NCBI GenBank assembly: GCA_964602515.1
Contig: CAZRRJ010000003.1
Coordinates: 248,001-312,000 of the forward strand
DNA length: 64,000 bases
Direction of reading: 5' to 3'
From: Carboxylicivirga sp964602515
GTDB taxonomy: Bacteria > Bacteroidota > Bacteroidia > Bacteroidales > Marinilabiliaceae
The notes below the pieces were generated by a model, which was not told where the DNA came from, made no database searches, and saw only the letters and a list, made by a program, of their open reading frames with translations. Shown here piece after piece: positions 17,497-27,600 of this stretch. Made by a program: the position numbers and the translations under genes. Positions within the stretch are counted from its first letter, which is position 1, and each line of letters opens with the position of its first letter.

Positions 17497-17575
17497 GTCG
17501 AGTAGGTAAAGGGGAATCTCACCCCTAAACCTCTCATAGAACCGTGCGTGAAAGCCTCCCTTCATACGGCTTTTC
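17497..17575 (-). mobile_element. Group II intron 3' end (domains V and VI), remnant
   Basis: On the minus strand, 17575-17539 reads AAAGCCGTATGAAGG, a short loop, then CTTTCACGCACGGTTCT, matching domain V with the AGC triad. Domain VI follows (GAGAGGTTTAGGGG, loop, CCCCTTTACCTACTCGAC) with a bulged A 7 nt before the 3' end, the branch-point position, and the end AC at 17497. No intron reverse transcriptase is present upstream on that strand, so only the 3' tail remains. It abuts the broken HTH gene. Confidence 0.8.
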
Positions 17576-17689
17576 CTGCCCAAATCGCTATGGAAGAAAG
17601 CCATAATACCAATGCAAAAACAGGTTTGGAAAATGCTTTGCAATATTGCCAAGCCACCTGAAGGCATGGGTCTTGATTTTCTTCCGAAA

Positions 17690-18250
17690 CCTTTCTACGT
17701 TTAAGCTCAAAGCATAAACTTATATGCAAAACCTGACAACGTTCTGCCACATAGCATCAACGTTTATGCTATTTTGGTCAACGTTTAACTTACAAAAGCC
17801 CGACTTTCTGCTTCTTTAAGTCCAACCTTTATCTTTTTTAAATAAAATTATACCCAAAAAGGGTCAGGCCTGGTGTAAGCATTGCTTAAACGAGACCTTT
17901 ATTTTACTCAACGTTGAACCTATTGAAGCAGAACTTTAATGCTAATTGGTAAACATTTAAAGCAAAACCTGACAAGCTTGATCCTTTTTGGCAGAAATTT
18001 TAGCCTCCTTAAGGTATAAACCGGGCTTTTATAAGATCACGATTGATGCAAAAAGAATAAATGCCGGCCTAATTAAGGTGGTGCTCCTCTATAAGAGGAT
18101 CAACAATACAGCTATTAAGGTATTAAACCGGGCAAAAAGGCCAAACGTTACGGTAAAGAACTCAATCGTACTGCTTAATTGGCTCAAACGCCTCCCTCTC
18201 ACCTAAAACGTTTTAGAAAAAAGGCAGAACGTTTAGCCTCAGGGGTAGAA
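17690..18250. repeat. Degenerate tandem array of about 21-bp units
   Basis: The region can be cut into about 26 successive units of 17-24 bp, mostly 20-22. Each tends to start TTtA/TTct and end in AACG or AAC, for example TTCTGCCACATAGCATCAACG, TTTATGCTATTTTGGTCAAC(G), TTGAACCTATTGAAGCAGAAC, TTACGGTAAAGAACTCAAT(CG). Unit length and boundary are kept while the middles differ. Frames are interrupted and the unit length is not a strict multiple of three, so it does not look coding. No known repeat class was recognised. Confidence 0.55.
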
Positions 18251-18298
18251 AATTAAATTCCGGCAAACAAGTATTTCTCTACCCCGGTATCAATTGTA

Positions 18299-19456
18299 TT
18301 AAACTTTATCTTTTTGCTCAAACTGCATCAGGTTCTGCCCTTTCAGAGCTGCAGCTACCATATCGGGTAAGCGATCGGGGGTACAGGCAAAACAAGCTAT
18401 CCCAAGTTTACTGATCTCTTTTCCCAGGTTGACATCATAATCAGGTTTTCCACTGTCTGACAAGGCCAGCAAGGTAATAACTTTAACACCTGCCTCGTGC
18501 ATCTCTGATAAACGCCTGAGCAAACCTTTACGAACGCCACCTTCGTATAAATCCGAAATCAGGATAAACATGGTTTTTTTAGGGTTTTCTATTAAGCCCT
18601 GACAGTATGCTACCGATTTATTAATGTCTGTTCCTCCACCTAACTGCACACCAAAAAGCATATCAACCGGATCCTGGCGACAAACTTCTGTCAGGTCAGT
18701 AATTTTCGTATCAAATGCTACAACATGGGTATCCAGGGCAGGCATACTGGCAAAGATAGAGCCCATTACAGAAGAGTAGATAATGGAGTCAGCCATTGAA
18801 CCACTTTGATCGATATCCAGTATCACTGTCCAGTCTTTTTGTTTCTTAGTTCGCTCAAAAAAATAGAATTTTTCAGGAATAAGGCGTTTAGTTTTGGTAT
18901 CGTAGTTTTTCAGGTTACGGTTAATTGTTCTTTTCCAGTCGGTAGAAGCAAAATTAGCAATGGGTGTATGGGCTTTCTTGTTTAGTGCTCCTGTTACAGC
19001 ACGACGCAGTTTTTGATCCATCTGCTGCATAATCTGATCAACCACTTCTTTAACCAACTGGCGTGCAGCTTCCTTTGATTTTTCGGGTATCTGTCCTTTC
19101 AAAGCCATCAGGGTACCTACCATTGAAATATCAGGCTTTACATTCTTCAATGTTTCAGGTTCCAATAATAACTTTGTTAACCCCTTGCGCTCAATGGCAT
19201 CGGCTTGTATCACGCTTACCACATCCTGGGGAAAAAATGTACGTACATCGCTTAACCATTTAGCCAGGTTGGGCATTGAGCGGCCTTTACCTCCCTGCTT
19301 ACCTCCCACTCCACTTTTAGGATGCTCATCGTATATGGCAGCAAGGGCAGCATCCATAACACTCTCTTGTTCGCTTAGCCCTGCCTCATTCAGTGTACTG
19401 GTATCTTCACCCAAAATTAAGCGCCAGCGTGACATATTTTTATTTGGTTCTTCCAT
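18299..19456 (-). CDS. VWA-domain protein of a MoxR-VWA operon
   Basis: The 385-residue protein has a helical N-terminal half and a C-terminal von Willebrand A domain. The metal-ion-dependent adhesion site is intact: D216-x-S218-x-S220 in DIDQSGSM, a Thr in GGGTDINKS and an Asp in LISDLYEGG. Family knowledge: such VWA proteins pair with MoxR AAA ATPases as metal-dependent adaptor partners in chaperone-like complexes. It is the last gene of the five-gene minus-strand operon and begins 5 nt after the DUF5682 gene ends. No membrane segment was seen, so it is cytoplasmic. Confidence 0.88.
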   Translation of the reverse strand: MEEPNKNMSRWRLILGEDTSTLNEAGLSEQESVMDAALAAIYDEHPKSGVGGKQGGKGRSMPNLAKWLSDVRTFFPQDVVSVIQADAIERKGLTKLLLEPETLKNVKPDISMVGTLMALKGQIPEKSKEAARQLVKEVVDQIMQQMDQKLRRAVTGALNKKAHTPIANFASTDWKRTINRNLKNYDTKTKRLIPEKFYFFERTKKQKDWTVILDIDQSGSMADSIIYSSVMGSIFASMPALDTHVVAFDTKITDLTEVCRQDPVDMLFGVQLGGGTDINKSVAYCQGLIENPKKTMFILISDLYEGGVRKGLLRRLSEMHEAGVKVITLLALSDSGKPDYDVNLGKEISKLGIACFACTPDRLPDMVAAALKGQNLMQFEQKDKV

Positions 19457-19461
19457 ACTTT

Positions 19462-21753
19462 CTAAAAATCAAAATCGAAGTCCTTCAGTTCATCTAACTT
19501 TTCCTGTTCTGTATCCGTCAATTCAGACTGTAACAGTTCGGCTGTAGCTTCAATACCTGTACCCCATAAATCGCCTAGTAATTCGGCAATACTATTTTTC
19601 TGACCGGGTTCAAATGTACCAAATGCCCTGCGCAAAAAAACCACCGAACGATAAAACTCATCATCATCAAGTTGTTTGACATACTTATCCAGCTCTTTCC
19701 ATAGTGCTACACGTGACAGGAGGGCATAACGGTTACGCCCGGACAAGCCTTCAAACCAACCGGCTCCTAAATCGGCAGGTACACCAGGCGAAAGTCGTCT
19801 TGATACTTCTTTGGCACAGTCGTCTTCTGTAACCAAATTATGTTCTAATAGTATAGAGAAGGCAACACCCGATAGTTTCGTGTTTAAATCATCCCGCCAG
19901 GCCAGATTTTGAAGTTCATTCTGCCATGTTTCTACATCTACTTCATCATATAGTTGCTGCGATATATTTTCCAATATATTTATCGCTTTTACAACGGTGC
20001 CGGCAGCTTTATCGTCGCAGGCAGCTGCCTCTGTTAACAACAGGGATGACCGCAAAAAGAGCTGTTGCAGAATGGGAACCAATGAGGACAGGTTAAATTG
20101 CCTTAAATCGCCGTACTGAATAAGCACAGAGAGTTCGTGTGCAGCATCGGCTGTTTCTCTAATATTATTAGAATCGACCAATAACTGTTGCAGGGTGCTT
20201 AGTGCATTATCAAATATAGCGGTAAGGTGGCACTGGCAGGCCTGACGGATTATTTTGGCTGCTGAAGATACATCACCACAAGCATTTAGTTGCTCTTTCA
20301 GTTCGTAAGCAGCAGAAATTTCCAGGGTTTCACCTTTTAGGTTGGCTTCTACAATCTCTATTTCAACTTCGGGCGTCCAACGAAGCACCCACTTTTCTAA
20401 CCAGCTTGCACTTTCCTGCGACACAGCAAGTTTTTCGGCAAAATGAATATTCAAAACACTCAGGCGATGCAGAAAAACAGAGCGATTAAGGTTTATAAAT
20501 GCTGCCTCCTTTGTTTTTACCTTTATATTTTCGCGCAGGTCAAGTGTTAATTCCTGTGCTACAGCAGATTTATAATTGAGTAGCTTTAACCTTTTTAATT
20601 CCTGGTTCATATCTTCCTGAACCGGTGTCTGACTTACTCCTTCGGGCAAATGGCCTATGGCAGTACCAATATCGGTTTTGTTGATGGCTTCGGCAACAGG
20701 CACTAGTTCTCCTCCACCAAAACAGGTAACAACTGCATCGTGCAAATCCTTCAGTACCGGAAGCTCTCCTCCACGCATTGATGTAAGCGCATTAGCCAGC
20801 CTCACTGCTTCAATTACACTGGCTGATGAAGCATTATAACCTTTATTTCTAAGCTCTTTGGCTACTTTCGACAAGTAAATAGCAGGCAATTCATTCAGCC
20901 TGTTTTCACAAATTGCATTCCACATCAGCTCAAAATAATACGGTGCCATATTACCTGCACCATAACCCATACGACTGCTCAATCTCAGGTAAGAATAGGG
21001 CATTAATGTAAGTTGTGAGGCTGCATGCGGAAGCATCTTTAACTCATCATCAGACATTGGAGACAGGTCAGGATGAATACCCGACAGGTGGTAGGCACCT
21101 GCAACAATAACGATTTCTTCGGGCTTATAGCCTTCTGATATCGCTCGTTGTATTTCCCTGCGCATATAAGCTTCGCGTATAAGGTTATACGAAAAATCGT
21201 GTGGTACAGCTTCATACTCTTTATCAATCACCAATTCTCTTACTTGTGCCGATTGATAAGCCAGACTTTCTTTAAATGTTCCGGCATTCAGGTTATGTTC
21301 AAAATTCCGCTCCCAGTAACTTTCATAATTATCTTCACAAGAATGCCCTGCCACTTTATCGTACAAAGCATTGTGAAAACGGTAAAACTCATCGGCTGTT
21401 TCATTAGCCTCTTTTTTTCTTTCCTGTTGCAGTTTAAGCATAATACCTGAGGGCAGATCCATAAAACGTACTTCAAGCTTACGCTGTATGCCCCAACAGA
21501 TAGCCTGGTATTCGGGCGAATAGGCTGCAAAGGGATAGAGTACCGTTTCTATTGGCAGTTCTGTTGTATAAGCCAGCAAAGCAACAGGCGGCTTAATACC
21601 CTTACCCGCAAGGCTCTTAATCATACCGGAAGCATCCGAAGGTCCTTCTATAAGGATACACCGGGGCTTTTTCTCTTCCAAGTATTGCAGTAAGTGGTAA
21701 GATGCACCAGGCGAAAGATGGCGAACTCCAAAAATATTGTAATGGTCTGCCAT
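19462..21753 (-). CDS. DUF5682 family protein
   Basis: The 763-residue protein begins MADHYNIFGVRHLSPG and continues with the family signatures CILIEGPSDAS, PFAAYSPEYQAICWG and VIVAGAYHLSGIHP. The N-terminal third resembles the TraB/EreA-like fold, in which His and Glu residues line a possible hydrolase site. The remainder is helical repeat-like. DUF5682 genes commonly sit with MoxR, VWA and SWIM genes, as here. Biochemical function is unknown. It lies 4 nt after the AAA ATPase gene and 5 nt before the VWA gene, so all three are tightly coupled. Confidence 0.85.
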   Translation of the reverse strand: MADHYNIFGVRHLSPGASYHLLQYLEEKKPRCILIEGPSDASGMIKSLAGKGIKPPVALLAYTTELPIETVLYPFAAYSPEYQAICWGIQRKLEVRFMDLPSGIMLKLQQERKKEANETADEFYRFHNALYDKVAGHSCEDNYESYWERNFEHNLNAGTFKESLAYQSAQVRELVIDKEYEAVPHDFSYNLIREAYMRREIQRAISEGYKPEEIVIVAGAYHLSGIHPDLSPMSDDELKMLPHAASQLTLMPYSYLRLSSRMGYGAGNMAPYYFELMWNAICENRLNELPAIYLSKVAKELRNKGYNASSASVIEAVRLANALTSMRGGELPVLKDLHDAVVTCFGGGELVPVAEAINKTDIGTAIGHLPEGVSQTPVQEDMNQELKRLKLLNYKSAVAQELTLDLRENIKVKTKEAAFINLNRSVFLHRLSVLNIHFAEKLAVSQESASWLEKWVLRWTPEVEIEIVEANLKGETLEISAAYELKEQLNACGDVSSAAKIIRQACQCHLTAIFDNALSTLQQLLVDSNNIRETADAAHELSVLIQYGDLRQFNLSSLVPILQQLFLRSSLLLTEAAACDDKAAGTVVKAINILENISQQLYDEVDVETWQNELQNLAWRDDLNTKLSGVAFSILLEHNLVTEDDCAKEVSRRLSPGVPADLGAGWFEGLSGRNRYALLSRVALWKELDKYVKQLDDDEFYRSVVFLRRAFGTFEPGQKNSIAELLGDLWGTGIEATAELLQSELTDTEQEKLDELKDFDFDF

Positions 21754-21757
21754 TTGT

Positions 21758-22855
21758 TTACCTGTTTATTTCGCTACACGTATTATACAGTCCACGCCAG
21801 GCTGTTCCCCGTTTTTTCATCACATTTTCAAGGTATTCTTTCCATACCATTTTATCCTTATCTTCGTCTTTTACAACAGCTCCCTGCAGGCCTGCCGCTA
21901 AATCTTCGTCGGTAATGGTACCGTTGCCAAAGCTGGCTGCCAACGCCATACTGTTTGTGATAAGTGAAATAGCTTCTGCTGTAGAAATAACACCACTTGG
22001 CGATTTTAACTTTTGCTTTTCATCCAGTGTCATGCCCTGTCGAAGTTCACGAAAAATGGTTACAATTTTCTCTATAGCCTCATTGTCCGGTAAACCGGCT
22101 TTCAGTCGGTAATTATTTGAAATTTCGGCCACACGTTTACTTACAATAGATACTTCTGTTTCAAGCTTATCCGGGGCAGGCAATACAATAATATTAAAGC
22201 GACGTTTCAGAGCCGATGACATATCGTTTACCCCTTTATCTCTTGTATTAGCGGTAGCAATAATTGAGAACCCCCGTTGTGCAGGAAGCTCTTTTCCCAA
22301 CTCAGGAATGGCAATTGTCTTTTCCGACATAATAGAAATCAAGGCATCCTGCACTTCGGAGGCACAACGTGAAATTTCTTCGAAACGTGCTACCGAACCG
22401 GTTTCCATAGCTTTGTAAACAGGACTTTTGATCAGTGCTTCATTTGAGGGGCCATTGGCCAACAACATAGCATAATTCCACGAATAGCGAATATTTTCCT
22501 CACTGGTTCCTGCTGTCCCCTGTACCACTTTGCCTGAATCTCCGCAAATGGCTGCTGTCAAATTTTCAGATAACCACGACTTGGCTGTTCCCGGCTCACC
22601 TATCAACAACAAAGAGCGATCGGTTAGCAGTGTGGCAATGGCTATTTCAACCAAACGATTGTGCCCAATATATTTGGGAGTAATAGTAACCTTGCCAGCC
22701 TTACCTCCTACTACAAACTTAAGCACTGCTTTGGGCGATAACTGCCAACCGGCAGGTTTTTCTTCATTTTGATCTTCTGTTTTAAGTGCTTCCAGCTCAT
22801 CTGCATATAGTAACTCGGCAGGAAGCCTCAATACGTCTTCTTTTTTTATTGTCAT
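21758..22855 (-). CDS. MoxR-type AAA+ ATPase
   Basis: The 365-residue protein has Walker A GEPGTAKS (86-93), a Walker B-like segment VARFEEISR (155-163), sensor-1 region IIATANTRD (199-206) and a following KRRF with the arginine finger. It is the MoxR/CbbQ-like AAA+ group that remodels protein partners together with VWA proteins. It is about 160 nt downstream of the HEAT-like gene and 4 nt upstream of the DUF5682 gene. The Walker B Asp-Glu pair is Glu-Glu here (FEEIS), which is accepted in some members of the group. Confidence 0.9.
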   Translation of the reverse strand: MTIKKEDVLRLPAELLYADELEALKTEDQNEEKPAGWQLSPKAVLKFVVGGKAGKVTITPKYIGHNRLVEIAIATLLTDRSLLLIGEPGTAKSWLSENLTAAICGDSGKVVQGTAGTSEENIRYSWNYAMLLANGPSNEALIKSPVYKAMETGSVARFEEISRCASEVQDALISIMSEKTIAIPELGKELPAQRGFSIIATANTRDKGVNDMSSALKRRFNIIVLPAPDKLETEVSIVSKRVAEISNNYRLKAGLPDNEAIEKIVTIFRELRQGMTLDEKQKLKSPSGVISTAEAISLITNSMALAASFGNGTITDEDLAAGLQGAVVKDEDKDKMVWKEYLENVMKKRGTAWRGLYNTCSEINR

Positions 22856-23015
22856 TATATTTGATTTTGTCTCTTTATCAACAGTTCGGTATTTCTTTAA
22901 GCATTATATTTTCAAGGATTTACACACTCTTACCTGTTACAAATAAGGTATTTACAATGTACATCTTGCAAATCTATCTTGTGTCTAAAATCTAACGATC
23001 TATTATTCATTTTAA

Positions 23016-24848
23016 CTACTGTCCTTCTATTTCATCTGCAATATATTCAAACCCACTAAGCTTACTTTTTTTATACAGTTCTCTAAACTTCGCAGCATAC
23101 TCTTTAGGAAATTCTTTCCAAACATTTAGATTTGAAAGCCCAGATAAGAGGTATGAGTGTTTTTTCTTAGACATTGCATTGTAAATTAATTCAAAGCATC
23201 CGGTTACTTTTCTTTTTACTAAAAGACTGAATACAACCCCCTGATAATCCTCTTTAGTCACTTCCTTATTTGTCAATTTGACAAGCAACTTATCCAGTTT
23301 TTCACTTTTAGAACCTTCATAAGCATCTATTATACTTAACATTATCTCTTTATTAAAACGTACACTTTTTTCTCCTTCAAGCTTTTTATAGCATAAAGGT
23401 ATCCATCGCGGATCTATCTTATCTGTTAATAATTCAAAGCCATCATTTTTTTCATAAGAGTAATACCTTCTTCTTCCTCTTGTATACACGTTGTTTAAAT
23501 CCCAAGCAGTTATAACCTGCCCTTTTATAAACAGGGGGCTAAACAGATCGTATATTTTGTCTTTAGGATAATTCCCTTCAATAGCAGTATAGAAGTAATT
23601 ATGCCATAATGGTGTATTCCAATTCACTTCAGGGATTTCATGTATTTCATTTTCAAAGAAAGTAAGCTTTTTACCTGCCTCCATCGAAGATAAGCAATTG
23701 ATGATATTAGTTGTTACCTGCTCTGCTTTATGATGCAGCAAAAGTCCTTTGGCTTTAATTAGCTCATTGTATTCGGTATCTTTCAATATCCGGGTAAATA
23801 AGTCCAGCACTTCAGGCTTGTCTTTATTGGTTAAAGCTTCTATACTAACTGCCAATTTGCTTAGCTGGTTTTCCAGTACCTTGTCCTTTTCATCTTTGTC
23901 AAGGGTAATAAATTCTTCAAACGCCCGTACTACCTGATCGTATACATCCTGAAAAAAGTAAGGTAACTTTGTTGTAGCCAATGCTGATACAATGCCTTCA
24001 ATATCTTTTTTATTTTTTACAAATGCTGACGTTAACCTTTCCAGGGCTGTTTTTGTATTCATTTTTGCCAAAGCTATGTAAGCAGCTTCTCTCACCTGTT
24101 TGTTCTTATCATCAGCCAGAGTTAGTATCAACTCTTCCTGATCGGCATTTTCGCTTAAAATATGTACACATTCTACTCGTAAAGCCGGTAGCGATTCAGA
24201 TAAAATCATTTCAACCATTTCAGGCACCCGGCTATTTCCCATCTTATGCAATAAGCGCAAGCGCCTGACGTTTTCCTTTCGGTCTTCATATTTAAACCCC
24301 TTTAACAAAAACGGTATCATGGGCTTTCCTATTGATGGGATAATAGTTTCTTCTATATAATCAGCCAGTTCGGAATATTTGTCATTTAGTGCTTTATCAA
24401 GGTATGCGTACGTCCGCGAATCGTTAAAAATATGTCGGTCATGCGCTTCTTTCAGTATTTCCATTCTTCCGGAGTTACTTGTTGTTAAAGCTTCTAAAGC
24501 AGGTTTCAACTCCTGGTAGGTATGCGTTGTATATACTTCATCCAATGGTATATCCGGCACCTGTGGACTTTCCGTTCCTTCTGCCTCCACCGTTTCGCCT
24601 TGCGTGTAAAGTATTGAGTACAGCAAAACAGAGAGCTTCATTAGTTTTTCAGATGATTGTTGGATATCGCTTACAATAAGCTCTTCAATCTGGCTTGCCA
24701 GCATTTTAAATACCGGCGCTTTTTCTCCTAACTTATTTAGTACGGGTATATGTTTTTTAAGACGAGGGTCTTCTTTGGCAAATTTACTTCCGGCAATAAA
24801 TAAGCGATTTATTTCTTGTTGAAGATCGTATAATGGTTGTAATTTCAT
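23016..24848 (-). CDS. HEAT-repeat-like protein of the MoxR-VWA operon
   Basis: The 610-residue protein is almost entirely helical. The middle (about residues 190-330) shows paired helices with HEAT character: RVPEMVEMILSESLPALRVECVHIL, then ELILTLADDKNKQVREAAYIALAKM, then ALERLTSAFVKNK. No enzymatic motif was found. HEAT proteins are scaffolds, so it may present substrates or partners to the AAA ATPase; that is inference from operon position. It is the second gene of the operon, after the SWIM gene. Confidence 0.7.
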   Translation of the reverse strand: MKLQPLYDLQQEINRLFIAGSKFAKEDPRLKKHIPVLNKLGEKAPVFKMLASQIEELIVSDIQQSSEKLMKLSVLLYSILYTQGETVEAEGTESPQVPDIPLDEVYTTHTYQELKPALEALTTSNSGRMEILKEAHDRHIFNDSRTYAYLDKALNDKYSELADYIEETIIPSIGKPMIPFLLKGFKYEDRKENVRRLRLLHKMGNSRVPEMVEMILSESLPALRVECVHILSENADQEELILTLADDKNKQVREAAYIALAKMNTKTALERLTSAFVKNKKDIEGIVSALATTKLPYFFQDVYDQVVRAFEEFITLDKDEKDKVLENQLSKLAVSIEALTNKDKPEVLDLFTRILKDTEYNELIKAKGLLLHHKAEQVTTNIINCLSSMEAGKKLTFFENEIHEIPEVNWNTPLWHNYFYTAIEGNYPKDKIYDLFSPLFIKGQVITAWDLNNVYTRGRRRYYSYEKNDGFELLTDKIDPRWIPLCYKKLEGEKSVRFNKEIMLSIIDAYEGSKSEKLDKLLVKLTNKEVTKEDYQGVVFSLLVKRKVTGCFELIYNAMSKKKHSYLLSGLSNLNVWKEFPKEYAAKFRELYKKSKLSGFEYIADEIEGQ

Positions 24849-25205
24849 GTGTATAAATTAGTATCAAAACATAAGTATCAAGATCCAGGACAACGATTTT
24901 TTAATCGTTCTCTTGTGTGTCGCAATGCTTTTGTTATGATGGTTTCATATGCTTTATTTTAAGATATCAGATAAATAGATGTTTGATAAGAGACTGATTG
25001 GCTGCATATATAATTGCCCTGGTTAATTCGGTATGCTTGTATGTCAATCTTACTTGTTATCGGTATTTACCTTTCTTTAGTATTAAGGTTGTTCTCTTCT
25101 TTATGAAGTCCGTAACGTATTTTAACCCATTTGCCATGGCAGATCAGGCTTTGTTATTCCATTATTCTTTACAATACAAATGGTTTAAAACATGCTGTTT
25201 AATTT
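24849..25205. other. Gap between SWIM and HEAT-like genes
   Basis: No gene was seen in these 357 bases. A perfect 7-bp inverted repeat (AACGATT, TTTT loop, AATCGTT at 24892-24909) lies about 45 nt upstream of the HEAT-like gene start and could be an operator or a weak hairpin. Confidence 0.35.
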
Positions 25206-26648
25206 TTAATATAAGAGTCGTACTATTTTTTCAGATGTAATCAACGACATAGCTTGTGCCGATAACAAGCCACTCTGCACATCATTGTTTATCATCACAA
25301 GCAAGGCATATCCTTCAGCACATGCGGGCAGCAGTGCTTTCAGGTTTGTTGATGAAGAAACGCCTTGTTCTGCTATATCTTTTAATGTAAGTTTGTTGCC
25401 TTGCTTATCTTCTATTACAAGGTTATCATTATTCTGGTAAGCTTTGTGCAACGAGAGTAACAACACGGGATGCTTATCCATTAAAGGGTTTTTAATGGTA
25501 TTCTTTATGGCCTTTAATGCCATTGCATAATCAGTAGCAGCAAATGAGCGTACTCTTGCCAAATCACTGGATTTAATTTTACGGCTACTAACGGCCTCAT
25601 TTTCCCATCGTACCCTGGGATTATGATCGCCGGGGTAAACATATAGTTCTTTTACCTGCAACAGATCAAAAGTGCTGTTTGCCTCTTTAATATATTTAGC
25701 AGCTTTATACGGACGGTAGTTTGTTGTCTTATAAAACCTGCCACTCTTCATATTAATCCAAAACCCATCATCGCAATATTCTTTTCTGGCTGCATTATTA
25801 TAGCTATTAAACGAAAGTTGCAGCAATTCGCCATTTTCTTCGTACAAGCCATATTGCATCAATTCTACCAACTTCCATACATGTCCTACCTGTTCTTCTA
25901 TAGCAGAATCCAACTCAGGGGTTTCTTCCGGGTTTTCTTTCCTTTTATTCAGGTAGTCCGTGCTTTTTTTCAGCACTGCAAACAGGTAATTTACCTGGTC
26001 TATTACTTTCGTATATTCTTCATTTTTAACTATACTTAGTTCCAGCAGCAGGTTATTAAAGGCTGTTTGTATGCCTCCAATATAGTAGTTACCCAGTTCT
26101 TTAATTTGCTGTACCAGTGTCTTTTTTACTTTTGCATCAATAGCTGACAAACCTGTTTCAACAATATTCTTAAGTATTTTCTGAGCTATTTCAATACCCG
26201 CCAGTTGAACATCTACCTTCTTTATAAAGGCAGCTTTATTTATTTTTTTTGGCTGGTCGGCTTTTTCCTTTACCGACTTTTTCTCCTGTGCTTTCTTTTC
26301 CTGTCGTTTTTCTATTTTACCTCGTTTTTCAAGAATATCAGCAGGTATGTCTGCCTCCATAAATGCAGTTTTATCTTTTTCGTAAGCATATAAAAGCCCT
26401 ACAGCATGTTTACATGGAAACTGACGGCTTGGACAATTACATCTGAACACAGGATTATTTACATTTATATAATCAGCCGAACAGTAATAGGGGTTTTTCC
26501 CACTGCCGGCACATTCGCCCCATATCAGGTTTTTTTCTGCTGAAATTTTTAGGTCTGAGAACTTATTTTTAGAGACAAGGGCTCTTCCATTCTTTGCTGC
26601 AGAAGCATTGGGGGCAAGTTCTTCAATCTTACTTTGTGTTATTTCCAT
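25206..26648 (-). CDS. SWIM zinc-finger protein
   Basis: The 480-residue protein has a SWIM zinc finger C70-x-C72-x6-C79-x-H81 (CNCPSRQFPCKH), followed by a Lys/Glu-rich coiled segment (about 105-150) and a helical C-terminal domain. SWIM fingers bind nucleic acid or protein. In actinobacterial and Bacteroidota clusters a SWIM protein often accompanies MoxR, VWA and DUF5682 genes. It is the promoter-proximal gene of the five-gene operon. Its specific role here is unknown. Confidence 0.85.
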   Translation of the reverse strand: MEITQSKIEELAPNASAAKNGRALVSKNKFSDLKISAEKNLIWGECAGSGKNPYYCSADYINVNNPVFRCNCPSRQFPCKHAVGLLYAYEKDKTAFMEADIPADILEKRGKIEKRQEKKAQEKKSVKEKADQPKKINKAAFIKKVDVQLAGIEIAQKILKNIVETGLSAIDAKVKKTLVQQIKELGNYYIGGIQTAFNNLLLELSIVKNEEYTKVIDQVNYLFAVLKKSTDYLNKRKENPEETPELDSAIEEQVGHVWKLVELMQYGLYEENGELLQLSFNSYNNAARKEYCDDGFWINMKSGRFYKTTNYRPYKAAKYIKEANSTFDLLQVKELYVYPGDHNPRVRWENEAVSSRKIKSSDLARVRSFAATDYAMALKAIKNTIKNPLMDKHPVLLLSLHKAYQNNDNLVIEDKQGNKLTLKDIAEQGVSSSTNLKALLPACAEGYALLVMINNDVQSGLLSAQAMSLITSEKIVRLLY

Positions 26649-27372
26649 TGTTCTAATAGCTTACTATTGTGTAGTTATACCAATTATCATTTAAAGTCAA
26701 TAACCATTAGGCTTAGGGTGCAACCTGCATTACATCAGAGATGCTTTATTGTTGTACAATATATTTCAACATCCAGGTTTAAAGTAACTGTTTTTGATAC
26801 TTATCCTGCTTACCAACATAAATTGCCACAAATAGAGGTAAAAGACCTTTTTTAAATGTTCTTTAAATATATATAGTACACCATAACAATCAAACTCCTC
26901 TTTATAATCGTAGCACTTTAATTGATATTCGTCGAACAAAACTGAAATCAATGCTTCAGTTAATTGATCGTAAAATTTCTCAAGTACCACAACATCACTT
27001 TTTTTGATTAATAATATTTACACTTTAATTTATCTGGATAATCCTGGTAGTATAAACACTAATTAACACGATCAACCCTATTAGCTTATGCTTAATAAGT
27101 ATAACTACGTACACGTTTAACTGGCATTTAAAGACAACTATTAATCAATTAATGACTTATCTCTATAATTGAAGTAAAAACAAACAGATTGCTTAATATT
27201 TTAAAAGGGTTTCTCAACTAAAAATATTTACATTATTATTTTCATTTAATGATATAGTAAAAATAATCACTAATTTTGAACAATTAACACAGAATGACTA
27301 AACATAGAATGCAACTATTATAGATAAGTTCCAATACATTCCTCCCGTCCACATTAAAAACGAAATTAGAGA
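26649..27372. other. AT-rich intergenic region
   Basis: I see no supported gene in about 720 bases. A 74-codon minus-strand frame (26766-26990) starting at GTG is of doubtful value. No strong hairpin or promoter box was found. Confidence 0.3.
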
Positions 27373-27587
27373 ATGAAAATATTTTTACTATAGTTATAAT
27401 AGCTATCGGTCTTCAGAGTTTAGTTAGTCAAAATGACAAATATGAAAGGAATAAAACTGAGTTAATAAAAGTTACAAATTTGTTGCACTATATAAATACG
27501 ACCTTAAATCTTTGGGAAAAATTCTCAAATCATTTAGAGGCTTTAGTTAAAGGCAATTATAGTTATCTAGGTATAGAAAAAAATTGA
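27373..27587 (+). pseudogene. Small exported protein, frameshifted
   Basis: From ATG 27373 one extra A in the run at 27376-27379 would give a signal peptide (MKNIFTIVIIAIGLQSLVSQ) and about 50 further residues (NDKYERNKTELIKV... GIEKN) ending at TGA 27587. As the sequence stands, the ATG frame stops after six codons. The downstream frame is open and well formed, so this is a decayed gene or a sequencing error. No family was recognised. Confidence 0.4.
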
Positions 27588-27600
27588 AATAATAAAACGT

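Noticed and set aside
17485..17667. Minus-strand frame of 60 codons over the intron tail
   Set aside because: It translates group II intron domains V-VI, which are structural RNA.
17988..18206. 72-codon plus-strand frame inside the 21-bp array
   Set aside because: It reads through degenerate repeat units of varying length, so an open frame here is by-product of the repeat.
20657..26855. Plus-strand frames across the MoxR operon
   Set aside because: Shadows of conserved minus-strand genes; composition is not coding-like.
26766..26990. 74-codon minus-strand frame starting at GTG
   Set aside because: No family resemblance, no ribosome site, and the C-terminal part looks like random AT-rich translation.
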